Shown one piece after another: positions 22,640 to 33,573 of a DNA stretch of 64,000 nt. The notes below the pieces were generated by a model. It was not told where the DNA came from. It saw nothing but the letters and a program-made list of their open reading frames with translations, and did not search any database. The stretch is from Cladorhizidae sp. MBARI D1340-BT2 (Eukaryota > Porifera > Demospongiae > Poecilosclerida > Cladorhizidae): NCBI GenBank assembly GCA_028752905.1, contig JAQNBH010000002.1, forward strand, positions 39,578,349 to 39,642,348. The letters are read 5' to 3'. A program made the position numbers and the translations under genes. Numbering within the stretch: position 1 is the first letter of the stretch; each line of letters opens with the position of its first letter.

Positions 22640-23325
22640 AAACTTGTGGTTACCACTTTATAGCTCTGTAGATTCTGTAAACTTCATGGTATGGACTTGA
22701 TATATAGCTCAAAAGATAGGTCTCTCTTTGTGCTCTCTGTTGATACTAAAATATTTTTCATGGGTATAACTATAGCCTAGTTACTGGACCTAAAGTGGAG
22801 GGAACCTCAAAAACCTGAATGCCTGAACTGGCAGCATAAATATCTCCTGATTGCCAAGTGCTAGAGAGTTGAAATTAGCACCAGTGGCTAGAGGAAGCCC
22901 TACTCTATTCAATGAGTGTTTTCATAAGGCGCCAAAATGTAAGTAGGTGGTCAAGCGCGCGGGTGGAAAATGAGTTTTATGGATTATTAACGAAATTCAT
23001 TTTCCACCCACGCGCGTGACCACGTACTTAGATTTTAACGCCTAATAAAAACACTCGTTGAATAGAGTAGGGCTTCCTCTAGCCACTGGTGCTAATTTCA
23101 ATTCTGTAGCACTTGGCAATCAGGAGATATTTATACTGCCAGTTCAGGCATTCAGGTTTTTGAGGTTCACTCCACTTGTAGCTCCTGTAACTTGGCTATA
23201 GTTATACCTATGAAAAATATTTTATTATCAACAGAGAGCACAAAGAGAGACCTATCTTTTGAGCTATATATCAAGTCCATACCATAAAGTTTACGGAATC
23301 TATGGAGTTATAAAGTGGTAACCAC
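22640..23325. mobile_element. Complete foldback MITE 1
   Basis: A nearly perfect 0.69-kb palindrome centred at about 22990. The left half runs GTGGTTACCACTTTATAGCT to GGTCAAGCGCGCGGGTGGAA; the right half returns in reverse complement (TTCCACCCACGCGCGTGACC to AAGTGGTAACCAC). It has no coding capacity; being a single long inverted repeat it would form an extended hairpin. Non-autonomous foldback element. Confidence 0.8.
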
Positions 23326-23964
23326 AAGAAGAAAAAGGGGGGAAATACATGTGGGTCACTCTCCCCCAAAAATTCAACTGTCCCTCCTTCAACACATTAT
23401 TGCCAGGAATTTTGAAAAACTATTTTGTTCTGATTTTGCGGCGAACATACCTTTGCCACACTTGACTCAATTTCAATATTTGAGGATTCATTTGAGAGCT
23501 CTTTTAGAGATCTGTGATATAACGGTTTGATTTTTTTTTTAACTTGAAGCATTGCCGAGTTATGGTGATTAGAAGAGGTGACTGTCACAGATTTTGCGTT
23601 TATTTTGTGTGGTTGGAAATGAAATGCCTTAGAACTAATGAACAAGAGATGTTTTGAAAAATATGCCTCTGTTATATCACAACTAAATGTCTTGGTAAGC
23701 TACAAACCAAATTTGGGCATCTGTAGACCAGGCACTTGGGAAATATCCTCGCCGCAGTTTGGGGGGTGCAATTTTTTGAGTGACCCTTGCCTTTTTGGAT
23801 GTATCTTCTAAGAAAATGTGCCTATAGAGACATTTCACATATCATCTTAAAGCACACAGAATGAGCAACAAGTTGGTATCAAAAATATCTTCACAGAAGA
23901 AAGGGAGGGAAAGTTATGATGGCTACAAAAATGCGTTCAAATTTTGGTGGTTTCAGGTGCATTT
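23326..23964. other. Unassigned, contains diverged repeat
   Basis: The part around 23800-23930 (CATTTCACATATCATCTTAAAG, AGCACACAGAATGAGCAACA) resembles the two-copy 200-bp repeat at 46870-47260. No gene recognised. Confidence 0.5.
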
Positions 23965-24135
23965 TTAATGTGTTTTTCTTGTGGTTACAACTTTAGATTC
24001 TGCAAACTTCATGGTATGGACTTGATATATAGCTCAAAAGATAGGTCTCTCTGTGTGCTCTCTTTTGATACTAAAATATATTTCATAGGTATATATAGGC
24101 AAGTTACTAGACCTAAAGTGGAGAGACCTCAACAC
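23965..24135 (+). repeat. Truncated half foldback MITE
   Basis: Shares GATTCTGCAAACTTCATGGT and GATAGGTCTCTCTGTGTGCT with the other copies; ends at GACCTCAACACTTTTGGGG. Confidence 0.7.
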
Positions 24136-24890
24136 TTTTGGGGAGACATGTGCATAATTTTTTAAACCTATGGTTACAACTTTAGAGCTCAGTAGATTCT
24201 GCAAACTTCATGGTATGGACTTGATATATAGCTCAAAAGATAGGTCTCTCTGTGTGCTCTCTTTTGATACTAAAATATGTTTCATAGGTATAACTATAGG
24301 CAAGTTACTAGACCCTAAAGCGGAGGGACCACAAAAACCTGCACCCCAAAACCGCCGTCCAATTCTTAGTTGCGAAGTGCAATAAAATTAAAAATTGTAC
24401 GAGTGGCTAGAGGAAGCTCTAGAGCATACAATGAGTGTATTGAGTAGGCGTGAAAAATTGATTACCTGGTCAAGCGCGCGGTTGGAAAATTGAAGGCGTT
24501 GCCTTGTTTAACGCCTTCAATTTTCCAACCGCGCGCTTGACCAGGTAATCAATTTTTCACGCCTACTCAATACACTCATTGTATGCTCTAGAGCTTCCTC
24601 TAGCCACTCGTACCATTTTTAATTTTTTGGCACTTCGCAACTCAGAATGGTTTTGGACGGCGGTTTTGGGGTGTAGGTTTTTGTGGTCCCTCCGCTTTAG
24701 GGTCTAGTGACTTGCCTATAGTTATACCTATGAAACATATTTTAGTATCAAAAGAGAGCACACAGAGAGACCTATCTTTTGAGCTATATATCAAGTCCAT
24801 ACCATGAAGTTTGCAGAATCTACTGAGCTCTAAAGTTGTAACCACAGGTAAAAAAAAAAAAATTTAATGCAGATGTCCCCCCTTAATTAA
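24136..24890. mobile_element. Complete foldback MITE 2 with TTAA edge
   Basis: Palindrome centred at about 24502, with a 100-bp inner stem (CCTGGTCAAGCGCGCGGTTG and its complement). Outer ends read GGGGAGACATGTGCAT on the left and, reversed, GGGGGGACATCTGCATTAAA on the right, followed by TTAATTAA (24883-24890). The right edge suggests TTAA insertion. Related to MITE 1 in the outer halves but with a different centre. Confidence 0.75.
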
Positions 24891-25430
24891 GGAGCAAGCT
24901 AAAAGCGAGGGAGCAATCTAAGAGGAGGGAGCAAGCTAAGAGGAGGGAGCAAGCTAAGAGCGAGGGAGCAAGCTAAGAGCGAGGGAGCAAGCTAAGAGCG
25001 AGGGAGCAAGCTAAGAGCGAGGGAGCAAGCTAAGAGCGAGGGAGCAAGCTAAGAGCGAGGGAGCAAGCTAAGAGCGAGGGAGCAAGCTAAGAGCGAGGGA
25101 GCAAGCTAAGAGCGAGGGAGCAAGCTAAGAGCGAGGGAGCAAGCTAAGAGCGAGGGAGCAAGCTAAGAGCGAGGGAGCAAGCTAAGAGAGCAAGCTAAGA
25201 GCGAGGGAGCAAGCTAAGAGCGAGGGAGCAAGCTAAGAGCGAGGGAGCAAGCTAAGAGCGAGGGAGCAAGCTAAGAGCGAGGGAGCAAGCTAAGAGCGAG
25301 GGAGCAAGCTAAGAGCGAGGGAGCAAGCTAAGAGCGAGGGAGCAATCTAAGAGCGAGGGAGCAATCTAAGAGCGAGCAAGCAAGCTAAGAGCGAGCAAGC
25401 AAGCTAAGAGCGAGCAAGCAAGCCCACAAA
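24891..25430. repeat. 19-bp tandem array (right arm), about 28 units
   Basis: GAGCAAGCTAAGAGCGAGG units starting directly at the TTAA (24890). Inverted and expanded relative to 12841-13030. Confidence 0.95.
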
Positions 25431-26050
25431 GCTGTGATAAGACCATAAAGCTGTGATAAGACCACAAAGCTGTGCTAAGAACACAAAGCTGCGCTAAGAC
25501 CAAGCCGTGCTAAAGCTACAGCTACACACCTAGAGCTAACACACCTAGAGCTAAACACTGAGTACGGTAGCAACTTACTTCTGCTTAGGATTGTTTCCTT
25601 CAGAGCTTTCCTAAAAGTCATCCGCCAGAAAAACATCTGTGATTCGAGTGGCGAGCAGCTGATGTTTCCTTCAGAGATCCTCCAGCAAAACTTCTGTGAT
25701 TCCAATGGCGAGCAGCTGATGTTTCCTTCAGAGATCCTCCTGCATAACTTCTGTGATTCGGAATGGCGAGCGCAACTGTCTTGAATAGCCAATGGTTGTC
25801 TTTTATACATCGCGAGACAAATCGCCACGTTTTATGCACGTGTTATTTATACCACGTGTTATAAGCGTCATAAGGTGCGTGCGCATAACTCTGCTCTGAA
25901 CGGCGACGCGTTAGCCTTTTTATTCGCGCGATCGGCTAGTTGTCTAACTCATTGCTGCGATACCGCTCTATAATAGTGTAAGTTCATGAGTGTGCCTTTA
26001 TATTATATAGCACTTACTATAACTTTTTTTTTTTTACTTGAAAACAATTG
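25431..26050. repeat. Core unit 3
   Basis: Same order as 18181-18793: AAGCTGTGATAAGACC block, three 57-bp units (25620-25760), TATA equivalent near 25804, CpG-rich segment, CAATTGTT next to the PB-C TTAA. Confidence 0.75.
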
Positions 26051-26689
26051 TTAACTCTTTGGCTGCGAAGGGATTTACCCAGTAATTTCCCCTGCACGCG
26101 GAGGCTTTTTATTGAATCACCCGTTTTTGAAATCACCTGATGTTTAATTGCTTTTGTTTTCTATTTGGGAGGCTTGTTTAGGTGAGCATATGAGTGATAT
26201 TCTGACTATCTCCTAACTTTCTACCCAACACCAGGCTAGAAGAACCTTTTGAGATGGCAAGACAAATGAAGCTAGACTCCAAGTAAGTATTATTATGTGG
26301 ATAAGCTAACCAGTTTGTTACATAGATGATCATTATAGCTAGCAAATTAGATGGCGCTTGAAGTGTATAGGCAGTTTTAGCTGATATTTATAGCTAGCAA
26401 ATTAGCTAGCTCTTGAAGTTGGCAGTTTTAGATAGCCAAGTAGCTAGCGCTTGAAGTGTATGAGCTGATCTTTATAGCTGGCAAATTAGCTAGCGCTTGA
26501 AGTTGGCAGTTTTAGATGATCATTATAGCTAGCAAATTAGCTAGCGCTTGAAGAAGGCAGTTGTAGCTGATGTATAGGCTAGCATTGGAGGTAGCTAGTA
26601 GACTACCAAGCAAACCAAGTTGTTCTATAGCTAGTGCTAGTATGTATCTCAGCTCTGCTAGCTTTGGATGATCTACCAACTGTGCTATC

Positions 26690-27828
26690 ATCATGGATAG
26701 TACTCAGAATGGTCACAGCTCTCGTCCATCCATTTCAAGGCATGAACACCATTTGTACTTACAGATTCCTTTTCATTTTGTCTTTGGCCTTGATACATGC
26801 AGGTCCCTCCCTGTTCACCCAAACTGTACCAAATGCACCAAAGCCACTACTTTTTAGAGATAGTACAAGTGTATATATCATATTATTGTGTGTATACTAA
26901 AGTCTCCTCACCTACATACAGCTTCAAACTATTACTAAAGTCTCCTCACCTACATACAGCTTCAAACTATAGGTATATCCACTAGAGCTGTCTGCCAGGA
27001 CATAAGCTTTCGTACCCCACTTTGTGGGCTTCATGGACAAGTACTGGATGAACCAGACAATCCAATTGATTCATCGACAGCAATTTCTCTTCCAAGCTGG
27101 TATGATTGTCCATGCTAATGGCTATAATGAGGGCTCTTTATCTCGCTAACTGTGCCAAGCTTTACAATCTCTCATTCTAGATTGAGGAGGTAGGTCTTGA
27201 TTCCAAGCTATAAATTGGTCTGCTTACAAATTTGTTTCCTCCACAATTCTCCTTAGGATAGTGTTATCGAGAAAAAGCTGAGCAAAGTCAATGGGCGCTT
27301 TTCCTTCCATATCAACTGTGCAACCAGATGTCTGACTGAATGAGATATTACCACTGGAGCTGCTGGCACTGGAGCTGCTGGCACTGGAGCTGCTGGCACT
27401 GGAGCTGCTGGCACTGGAGCTGCTGGCACTGGAGCTGCTGGCACTGGAGCTGCTGGCACTGGAGCTGCTGGCACTGGAGCTGCTGGCACTGGAGCTGCTG
27501 GCACTGGAGCTGCTGGCACTGGAGCTGCTGGCACTGGAGCTGCTGGCACTGGAGCTGCTGGCACTGGAGCTGCTGGCACTGGAGCTGCTGGCACTGGAGC
27601 TGCTGGCACTGGAGCTGCTGGCACTGGAGCTGCTGGCACTGGAGCTGCTGGCACTGGAGCTGCTTGAACTGGAGCTGCTTGAACTTTCACTGGAGCTACT
27701 CCTATGACCTTCTTCATTGTTACACTATCCACAACATCTTCACCATCCTCCACACCTTCACAATAATTCTTATCAATATATCCACCAAAATCATCATAAC
27801 TGTCATCTCTTTTTAACATACACAGCAC
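26690..27828 (-). pseudogene. PB-C transposase relic, right arm
   Basis: N-terminus DDSYDDFGGYIDKNY, about twenty VPAAP repeats, then the remains of the piggyBac domain (KRPLTLL in the shifted frame where left-arm DNA gives APIDFAQLF). The TAA after ETNL is shared with the left arm. The catalytic Asp region near 27060-27090 is damaged. KWMD and TILST equivalents near 26690-26750 are on this strand. Not functional. Confidence 0.65.
27353..27665. repeat. 15-bp coding minisatellite (VPAAP)
   Basis: About 21 near-identical units of GGCACTGGAGCTGCT; on the minus strand each encodes VPAAP. The left arm carries about six, so the array expanded or contracted after duplication. Confidence 0.95.
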
Positions 27829-28171
27829 TTCAGCTCTATTATAATAATTATCCCTCCATCACTTGTATTCAGCATAATACTCTATCAAACATTTAGAGTG
27901 AAGGTACATAACCACCTTACATAACCACGCTTTGTCCAAAGATAGTTGATAATTCCAGGTCAGTACAAGTGAATTAAACACCGTGAGCAGCTGTACCAAT
28001 AAGCAGACAATAGGCAGATGCTTCAGTGAGTGGCTGTATTGATAAGCAGCACCTTACTGCGAGTCAATAAAGCATTAGTCCTTTACGGACATATATATAT
28101 GTCCACCGCGTACGAGTGCAATTTTTGTCGGACATATCTATATGTCCACCGCAGTCAAAGAGTTAACTATA

Positions 28172-30051
28172 ATGGCAAAAAGACAATGTTTCTCTTTGGA
28201 GGAGGTCCTCAAGGCATTGGGAGATGGGGACTTGGATGAGCCATTTACTGATGGAAGTGATGAGCTATTTGAAGGCCTGCAGGAAGGTAAGGAAATTTTA
28301 GTGAACAAATGTATATAATTATATATATATAATATATTTAGACATGGAAGAGGAAGATGCTCATTCCTTCACGATACCTGCCGCATTACACACGACACCT
28401 TTACCCAACCCATCGACCCAAGTACATTTTAATGCCGCTTTTACCACACCCATCTCAGTAAAAGATTCCGTGGTTGCTTCCACATCAGACTCTGCAAACA
28501 CTACTGCTATCTGCCACCTTTTACCATCATTGCTATCGACAACATGCACTTCCATATCTACTTCAGTATCGACCACACCCCAGCCTCAAACCACATCATT
28601 ATTGGCCACAATGACATCCACTCCTGCCTCGACTTACATTAGAATCAACCACACCCATGCCTCAACCAACATCAGTATCAACCACACCTACTTACCCACC
28701 CCAGCCCCAACTCAACATTATACAGACTCAACAACTAATCCAACCATCACCCTCTTTCATTCCTTCCACTGCCACCTACTCAGCCTTGCCATCCACTGTC
28801 TCTTCCACACAGACATTGCCTCCAGTTTGGTCACCAAACCTAGTGACTCCTACAATTCATCCATTCACATATTCCGTAGGACCTACAGTTCCTATACCGG
28901 AATCACCACTGGAGGTATTTGAACGTTTTTTAACACCTAACATAGTGGAAGAGATAGTGGATCAAACAAATAAGTACGCTGAAGAAGTCATGGGTGCTGA
29001 AGCCTATGTTTCTTGGAAAGAAATTACCGAGGATGATATACGAGCATTCATAGGCTTCAGTATTCTTATGGGAATTAACCACCAGCCATCCACAGACGAC
29101 TATTGGAAGAGGGACCCCATCCACAATTATAAACCAATATCCCAAAGAATATCCAGGGATAGGTACACGACTGTTACAAGATTTCTACATTTTGTAGACA
29201 ATTGTACACTTTCCCCAAGGGGCAGTGAAAATTATGACAGGCTGGGGAAAATCCAACCTTTTGTCAGCCATTTCAAACACAAATTTTCATCAATATACAG
29301 GCCGAACAGTGAGATTGCAATCGATGAGGCTATGATCAACTTTCAAGGTCATTCATCACTGAAGCAATACATGCCATTGAAACCCATCAAAAGAGGAATC
29401 AAGGTGTCGGTTCGGGATGATAGCCGAAACGGTTTTTTCACAGTTAGACATTTACACGGGTAAAAAGAAAGGTGCAGTTGAACACCACTTGGGGGCAAGA
29501 GTGGTCAAGGAACTAACTGAGGACCTACAGGGCAAGTGGCACCACGTGTACTTTGACAGCTTTTTTACCTCGCATAGTCTGTTGGTTGATTTGGAGAGGA
29601 GAGGGAGTTATGGATGTGGGACAGCCAGGAAAGACAGGCGTGGATTACCCGAGGAGCTGGAGAAAGGCAAATTAAAGAAAAGGTAAAATGTGCCCTAGAT
29701 TAACACAAGTTAGTGTTATGCGACAAACATTTTGGGGTTGTATATCAGTTCATGCATGTTATTTACCACAACTATGAGATACTCATTATATGAACTTCTA
29801 AAAAAATTTAGTGGCCAGTCACTAACCACGCAATGTGGAAAAGTGTGTGCAAATACATGGCAGGAACGAAAAATCGTCATGATTATCTACACCCAAGAGC
29901 GTCACCTCAGTCATTCGGCATACAAACAATGGCAGAAGAGAGGAAATAAGCTGCCCCTTAGCTATACAGTCCTACAATAAAGACATGGGAGGAGGGGATC
30001 AGATCAGAGGATATTATAGGTGCAGGGTGAAAAGCAGAAAGTCCTGCAACC
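28172..30051 (+). pseudogene. piggyBac PB-B transposase relic, right arm (best copy)
   Basis: Exon 1 28172-28286 (MAKRQCFSLEEVLKALGDG, DLDEPFTDGSDE), GT..AG intron 28287-28341, then a Ser/Thr/Pro linker. A frameshift near 28640 moves the frame to the piggyBac domain (PLEVFERFLTPNIVEEIVD, then FSILMGINHQPSTDDYW). First catalytic Asp in IAIDEAMINFQGHSSLKQY (about 29320). Another frameshift near 29445. Second Asp in HHVYFDSFFTS (about 29550). Then GCGTARKDRRGLPEELEKG, a probable intron (29683-29811), and the third Asp region MGGGDQIRGYY (about 29990), where the usual GVDRADQ is shortened. Cut by the 17-bp satellite at 30052. The linker frameshift is shared with the left arm. Confidence 0.8.
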
Positions 30052-30325
30052 ACATGACACACCATCACATGTCACATGCAATCACATGTCACACACCATT
30101 ACATGTCACACACCATCACATGTCATACACCATCACATGTCACACCATCACATGTCACACACCATCACATGTCACACCATCACATGTCACACGCCATCGC
30201 ATGTCACACACCATGTGTCACACACCATAACGTGCCACACGCCATAACGTATCACACACCATCACATGTCACACACCACCACATGTCACACACCATCACC
30301 TGTCACACACCATCATATGTCACAT
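30052..30325. repeat. 17-bp satellite, short block
   Basis: About 15 units of CATCACATGTCACACAC, directly fused to the PB-B third-Asp region and followed by a half MITE. Confidence 0.95.
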
Positions 30326-30480
30326 ATTTATACCTACAGTGTATGAAACATATTTTAGTAGCAAAAGAGCGCACACAGAGAGACCTCTCTTTTGATCTAT
30401 ATATGAAGTCCATACCATGAAGTTTGCAGAATCTACGGAGCTCTAAAGTTGTAACCATAAGTAAAATAAAAAAATGCAAC
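30326..30480 (-). repeat. Half foldback MITE, truncated
   Basis: Reverse-orientation core (ATACCATGAAGTTTGCAGAA, GAGCTCTAAAGTTGTAACCA). Followed by the GAGGTGTCTCTG minisatellite as at 39781 and 45300. Confidence 0.7.
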
Positions 30481-30598
30481 TGTTTCCCCACAGAGGTGTC
30501 TCTGTTGCCTAGTTCAGTATAAGTGTCTCGGTTGCTTAATTCAGCTTAAGTCGCTCTGTGGCCTAGTACATCATATGTGTCTATGAGGCTTAGTTCAC
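30481..30598. repeat. GTGTCTCTGTTGCCTAGTTC minisatellite
   Basis: About four diverged units of 27-30 bp. Same block at 39781-39900 and 45300-45420, a longer version at 47275-47495. Confidence 0.85.
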
Positions 30599-30936
30599 TT
30601 TCCCCAAGGGGCAGTGAAAATTATGACAGGCTGGGGAAAATCCAACCTCTTGTCAGCCATTTTCAACACAATTTTTCATCAATATACAGGCCGAACTGCG
30701 AGATTGCAATCGATAAGGCTATGATCAACTTTCAAGGTCATTCATCACTGAAGCAATACATGCCATTGAAACCCATCATAAGAGGAATCAAGGTGTGGGT
30801 TCGGGATGATAGCAGAAACGGGTTTTTTCACACAGTTAGAGATTTACACGGGGAAAAGAAAGGTGCAGTTGAACACCACTTGGGGGCAAGAGTGGTCAAG
30901 GAACTAACTGAGGACCTAACTGAGGACCTAACTGTC
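30599..30936 (+). pseudogene. PB-B internal fragment
   Basis: Starts mid-gene at CACTTTCCCCAAGGGG and covers LSPRGSENYDRLGKIQP through the first catalytic Asp region (here AIDKAM, Glu to Lys after the Asp) to GARVVKELTEDL, where a duplicated LTEDL leads into the 57-bp repeat. Same starting point as 45421. Confidence 0.75.
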
Positions 30937-31038
30937 ATGTCCACCAATAGTGGACATGGCAGAGATAGAAGACCTGACCAGGCAACATCTCAACACCACA
31001 CCAATAGTTCACTACAACACACACAGCTCAAAATAATA
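30937..31038. repeat. 57-bp repeat remnant (right arm)
   Basis: About 1.5 inverted units of the repeat at 8145-8345. Confidence 0.8.
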
Positions 31039-31238
31039 TAATTAATAATAGCAATCCTTTACCAGATATCCAGGTTACCTTAGTTATATATACGATGAGA
31101 GAAGAGGGCAGAGAGGAGGGAGGAGGAGATGGAGGAGGAGAGGAAGAATATATCCCCTCCTTACTACAGTATACATGTACACCGACTTTAGTGATGAGAT
31201 GAGTTGAACTCGAGCTTATAGCAGTGCAGACCCTTTAC

Positions 31239-31334
31239 CTTGCAGGGTATCTCTCTCCATGGCATCGAGGTCAGCCATGTGCTTCCTCAACCTCCCCCTC
31301 TCAACCATATACACTCCCCACCATCTCACACAAC
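31239..31334 (-). pseudogene. Kinesin-8 exon 3, copy B
   Basis: 96 nt against 95 in copies A and C: an extra T in TATATGGTTGAGAGG shifts the frame. Splice borders TGTAG and GTAAAG are kept. Confidence 0.5.
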
Positions 31335-31660
31335 CTACACACACACACAGGGCAGGAAGAGCTTGGCAACAAGAGAGGCAGTGAGCTCACCACATTGGCA
31401 GAGAGAAAACCTCCCTTTGAATAATATTCCATGTATACATTTTAGTATTCCAATCACCATTCTAGTAAACTCTGAATATCACACATAAATCTAGTAAACT
31501 AGCTGAAGACACCTTTTGTAGCTAAAACTGGATGTGTGTATATGTTTACCTGTTTATCTCATTGAGATCATAGGTCAGAGTCATGGGAGAAGCACTAGCT
31601 CTTCAGTTCACTTATCTATTACAATGGGAGTGGTGTGTGTGTGGGTGTGGGTGTGTATGG

Positions 31661-31686
31661 GGGGGGGGGGGGGGGGGGGTGGGGGG
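31661..31686 (+). repeat. Poly-G tract
   Basis: A run of about 20 G interrupted by one T, in the intron between exons 2 and 3 of copy B; copies A and C have shorter C/G-rich runs here. Confidence 0.8.
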
Positions 31687-31767
31687 AGGAGATAGAGTGA
31701 GGAACTTCTATAGTAGTCATAGGCTGGTGGTGTGTGTGTGTGGTGTGCTGCATATAGAGATGCTCAC

Positions 31768-31842
31768 CTCATTGCGGAGATCTTCAATGATGACCTTGTA
31801 GTTAGACAAGTGATAATCCACCTTCAGCACGTTACGCACCAG
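31768..31842 (-). pseudogene. Kinesin-8 exon 2, copy B
   Basis: 75 nt encoding LVRNVLKVDYHLSNYKVI then IEDLRNE, acceptor TTGCAG and intact donor GTGAGC. Matches copy A except for the donor. Confidence 0.7.
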
Positions 31843-31849
31843 CTGCAAG

Positions 31850-32865
31850 CAATCAACCACAACAATGACAACAACAACAATGACAACAATGACAACAGTG
31901 ACAACACCACAGCAACAATGACAACAACATTGACAACAACAACAAAACAATGACGACACAATGACAACACCACAACAACCATGACAACAACAAAAAAACA
32001 ATGACGACACAATGACAACACCACAGCAACAATGACAACAACAATGACAACAACAATGACAACAACAACAAAACACTGATGACACAATGACACCACAACA
32101 ACAATGAAAACAACAACAAAACAATGACGACACAATAACACCACAGCAACAATGACAACAACAATGACAACAACAATGACAACAACAAAACAATGACGAC
32201 ACAATGACAACACCACAGCAACAATGACAACAACATTGACAACAACAACAAAACAATGACGACACAATGACAACACCACAACAACCATGACAACAACAAC
32301 AAAACAATGACGACACAATGACAACACCACAGCAACAATGAGAACAACAATGACAACAACAATGACAACAACAACAAAACACTGACGACACAAACACCAC
32401 AACCACAAACACCACAACAACAATGAAAACAACAACAAAACAATGACAACAACAATGACAACAACAATGACAACACCAACAAAACAATGACGACACAATG
32501 ACAACACCACAATAATGACAACAACAATGACAACACAACAACAATGGCAACACAACAATGACAACACCACAATAATGACAACAATAACATAACAACAACA
32601 ACACCACAACAACAATGACAACACAACAACAATGGCAACACAACAACAATGACAAAACCACAATAATGACAACAACAATAACACAACAACAACGACAACA
32701 CCACAACAACAATGACAACACAACAACAATGGCAACACAACAACAATGACAACACCACAATAATGACAACAACAATGACAACACAACAACAACAACAACA
32801 CCACAACAACAATGACAACACAACATCAATGGCAACACAACAACAATGACAACACCACAACAATG
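31850..32865. repeat. AACAATGAC array in kinesin intron, copy B
   Basis: Inverted counterpart of 6137-7318, built of AACAACAATGACAACAACAA and ACGACACAATGACAACACCA blocks. Confidence 0.9.
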
Positions 32866-32894
32866 TCCACAGAACTAGCCGCTTGGCTTGGCAG

Positions 32895-33205
32895 CCCAGA
32901 GTGTGTGTGTGTGTGTGTGTGTCATCTCACCCACCAGAGAGTGTGTGTGTGTGTGTGTGTCCTCTCACCCACCAGAGAGAGTGTGTGTGTGTGTGTGTGT
33001 GTGTCCTCTCACCCACCAGAGAGAGTGTGTGTGTGTGTGTGTGTGTCCTCTCACCCACCAGAGAGAGTGTGTGTGTGTGTGTGTGTGTCCTCTCACCCAC
33101 CAGAGAGAGTGTGTGTGTGTGTGTGTGTGTGTCCTCTCACCCACCAGAGAGAGAGTGTGTGTGTGTGTGTGTGTCCTCTCACCCACCAGAGAGAGTGTGT
33201 GTGTA
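32895..33205. repeat. TG-rich minisatellite in kinesin intron, copy B
   Basis: Eight units of CTCTCACCCACCAGAGAGAG plus (TG)n; inverted counterpart of 5791-6107. Confidence 0.9.
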
Positions 33206-33206
33206 C

Positions 33207-33401
33207 CTTGCCAGAAGCCAGGGCGTTGATACAGTTCCCGAGTGCCAATAAAGAGTGATTTATGTTGGCTCCTTCTCTGAGGTGCGTGCCTCTATTAGAT
33301 GTCACAGTAGCACGCTCCGAGCCAGCCAGGTCTATCATAGACGTCTTGTGCATCACCTCTGCATTCAGACCAGCTGTACGAGCCCTCTGCTCCACTAACA
33401 C
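33207..33401 (-). pseudogene. Kinesin-8 motor exon 1, copy B (best copy)
   Basis: 195 nt, acceptor GACTAG and donor GTACAC. Encodes [18 protein letters not shown] and [19 protein letters not shown] with the conserved Gly intact. It is followed 5' by the 17-bp satellite, so upstream motor exons (P-loop, switch I) are not in the window. Confidence 0.75.
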
Positions 33402-33413
33402 CTAGTCAACCAC

Positions 33414-33573
33414 ATGACACACCATCACATGTCACATGCAATCACATGTCACACACCATTACATGTCACACACCATCACATGTCACACACCATCACATGT
33501 CACACACCATCACATGTCACACCATCACATGTCACACACCATCACATGTCACACACCATCACATGTCACACGC
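33414..33573. repeat. 17-bp satellite, part split off by hAT insertion
   Basis: About nine units; continues at 37016 once the hAT element is removed. Confidence 0.95.

Larger units (their letters stand above)
26051..28166 (-). mobile_element. piggyBac element PB-C, right arm
   Basis: TTAA at 26051-26054 and 28163-28166 with inverted termini TTAACTCTTTGGCTGCG and (reversed) TTAACTCTTTGACTGCG; palindromes GGACATATATATATGTCC-type near 28088-28103 and a variant at 28130-28146. Mirror copy of 10398-12286; longer mainly because of the expanded VPAAP repeat. Confidence 0.7.

Noticed and set aside
27340..27816. 158-codon WSCWH repeat protein on the plus strand
   Set aside because: Antisense shadow of the VPAAP repeat in PB-C; the minus strand carries the recognisable transposase context.
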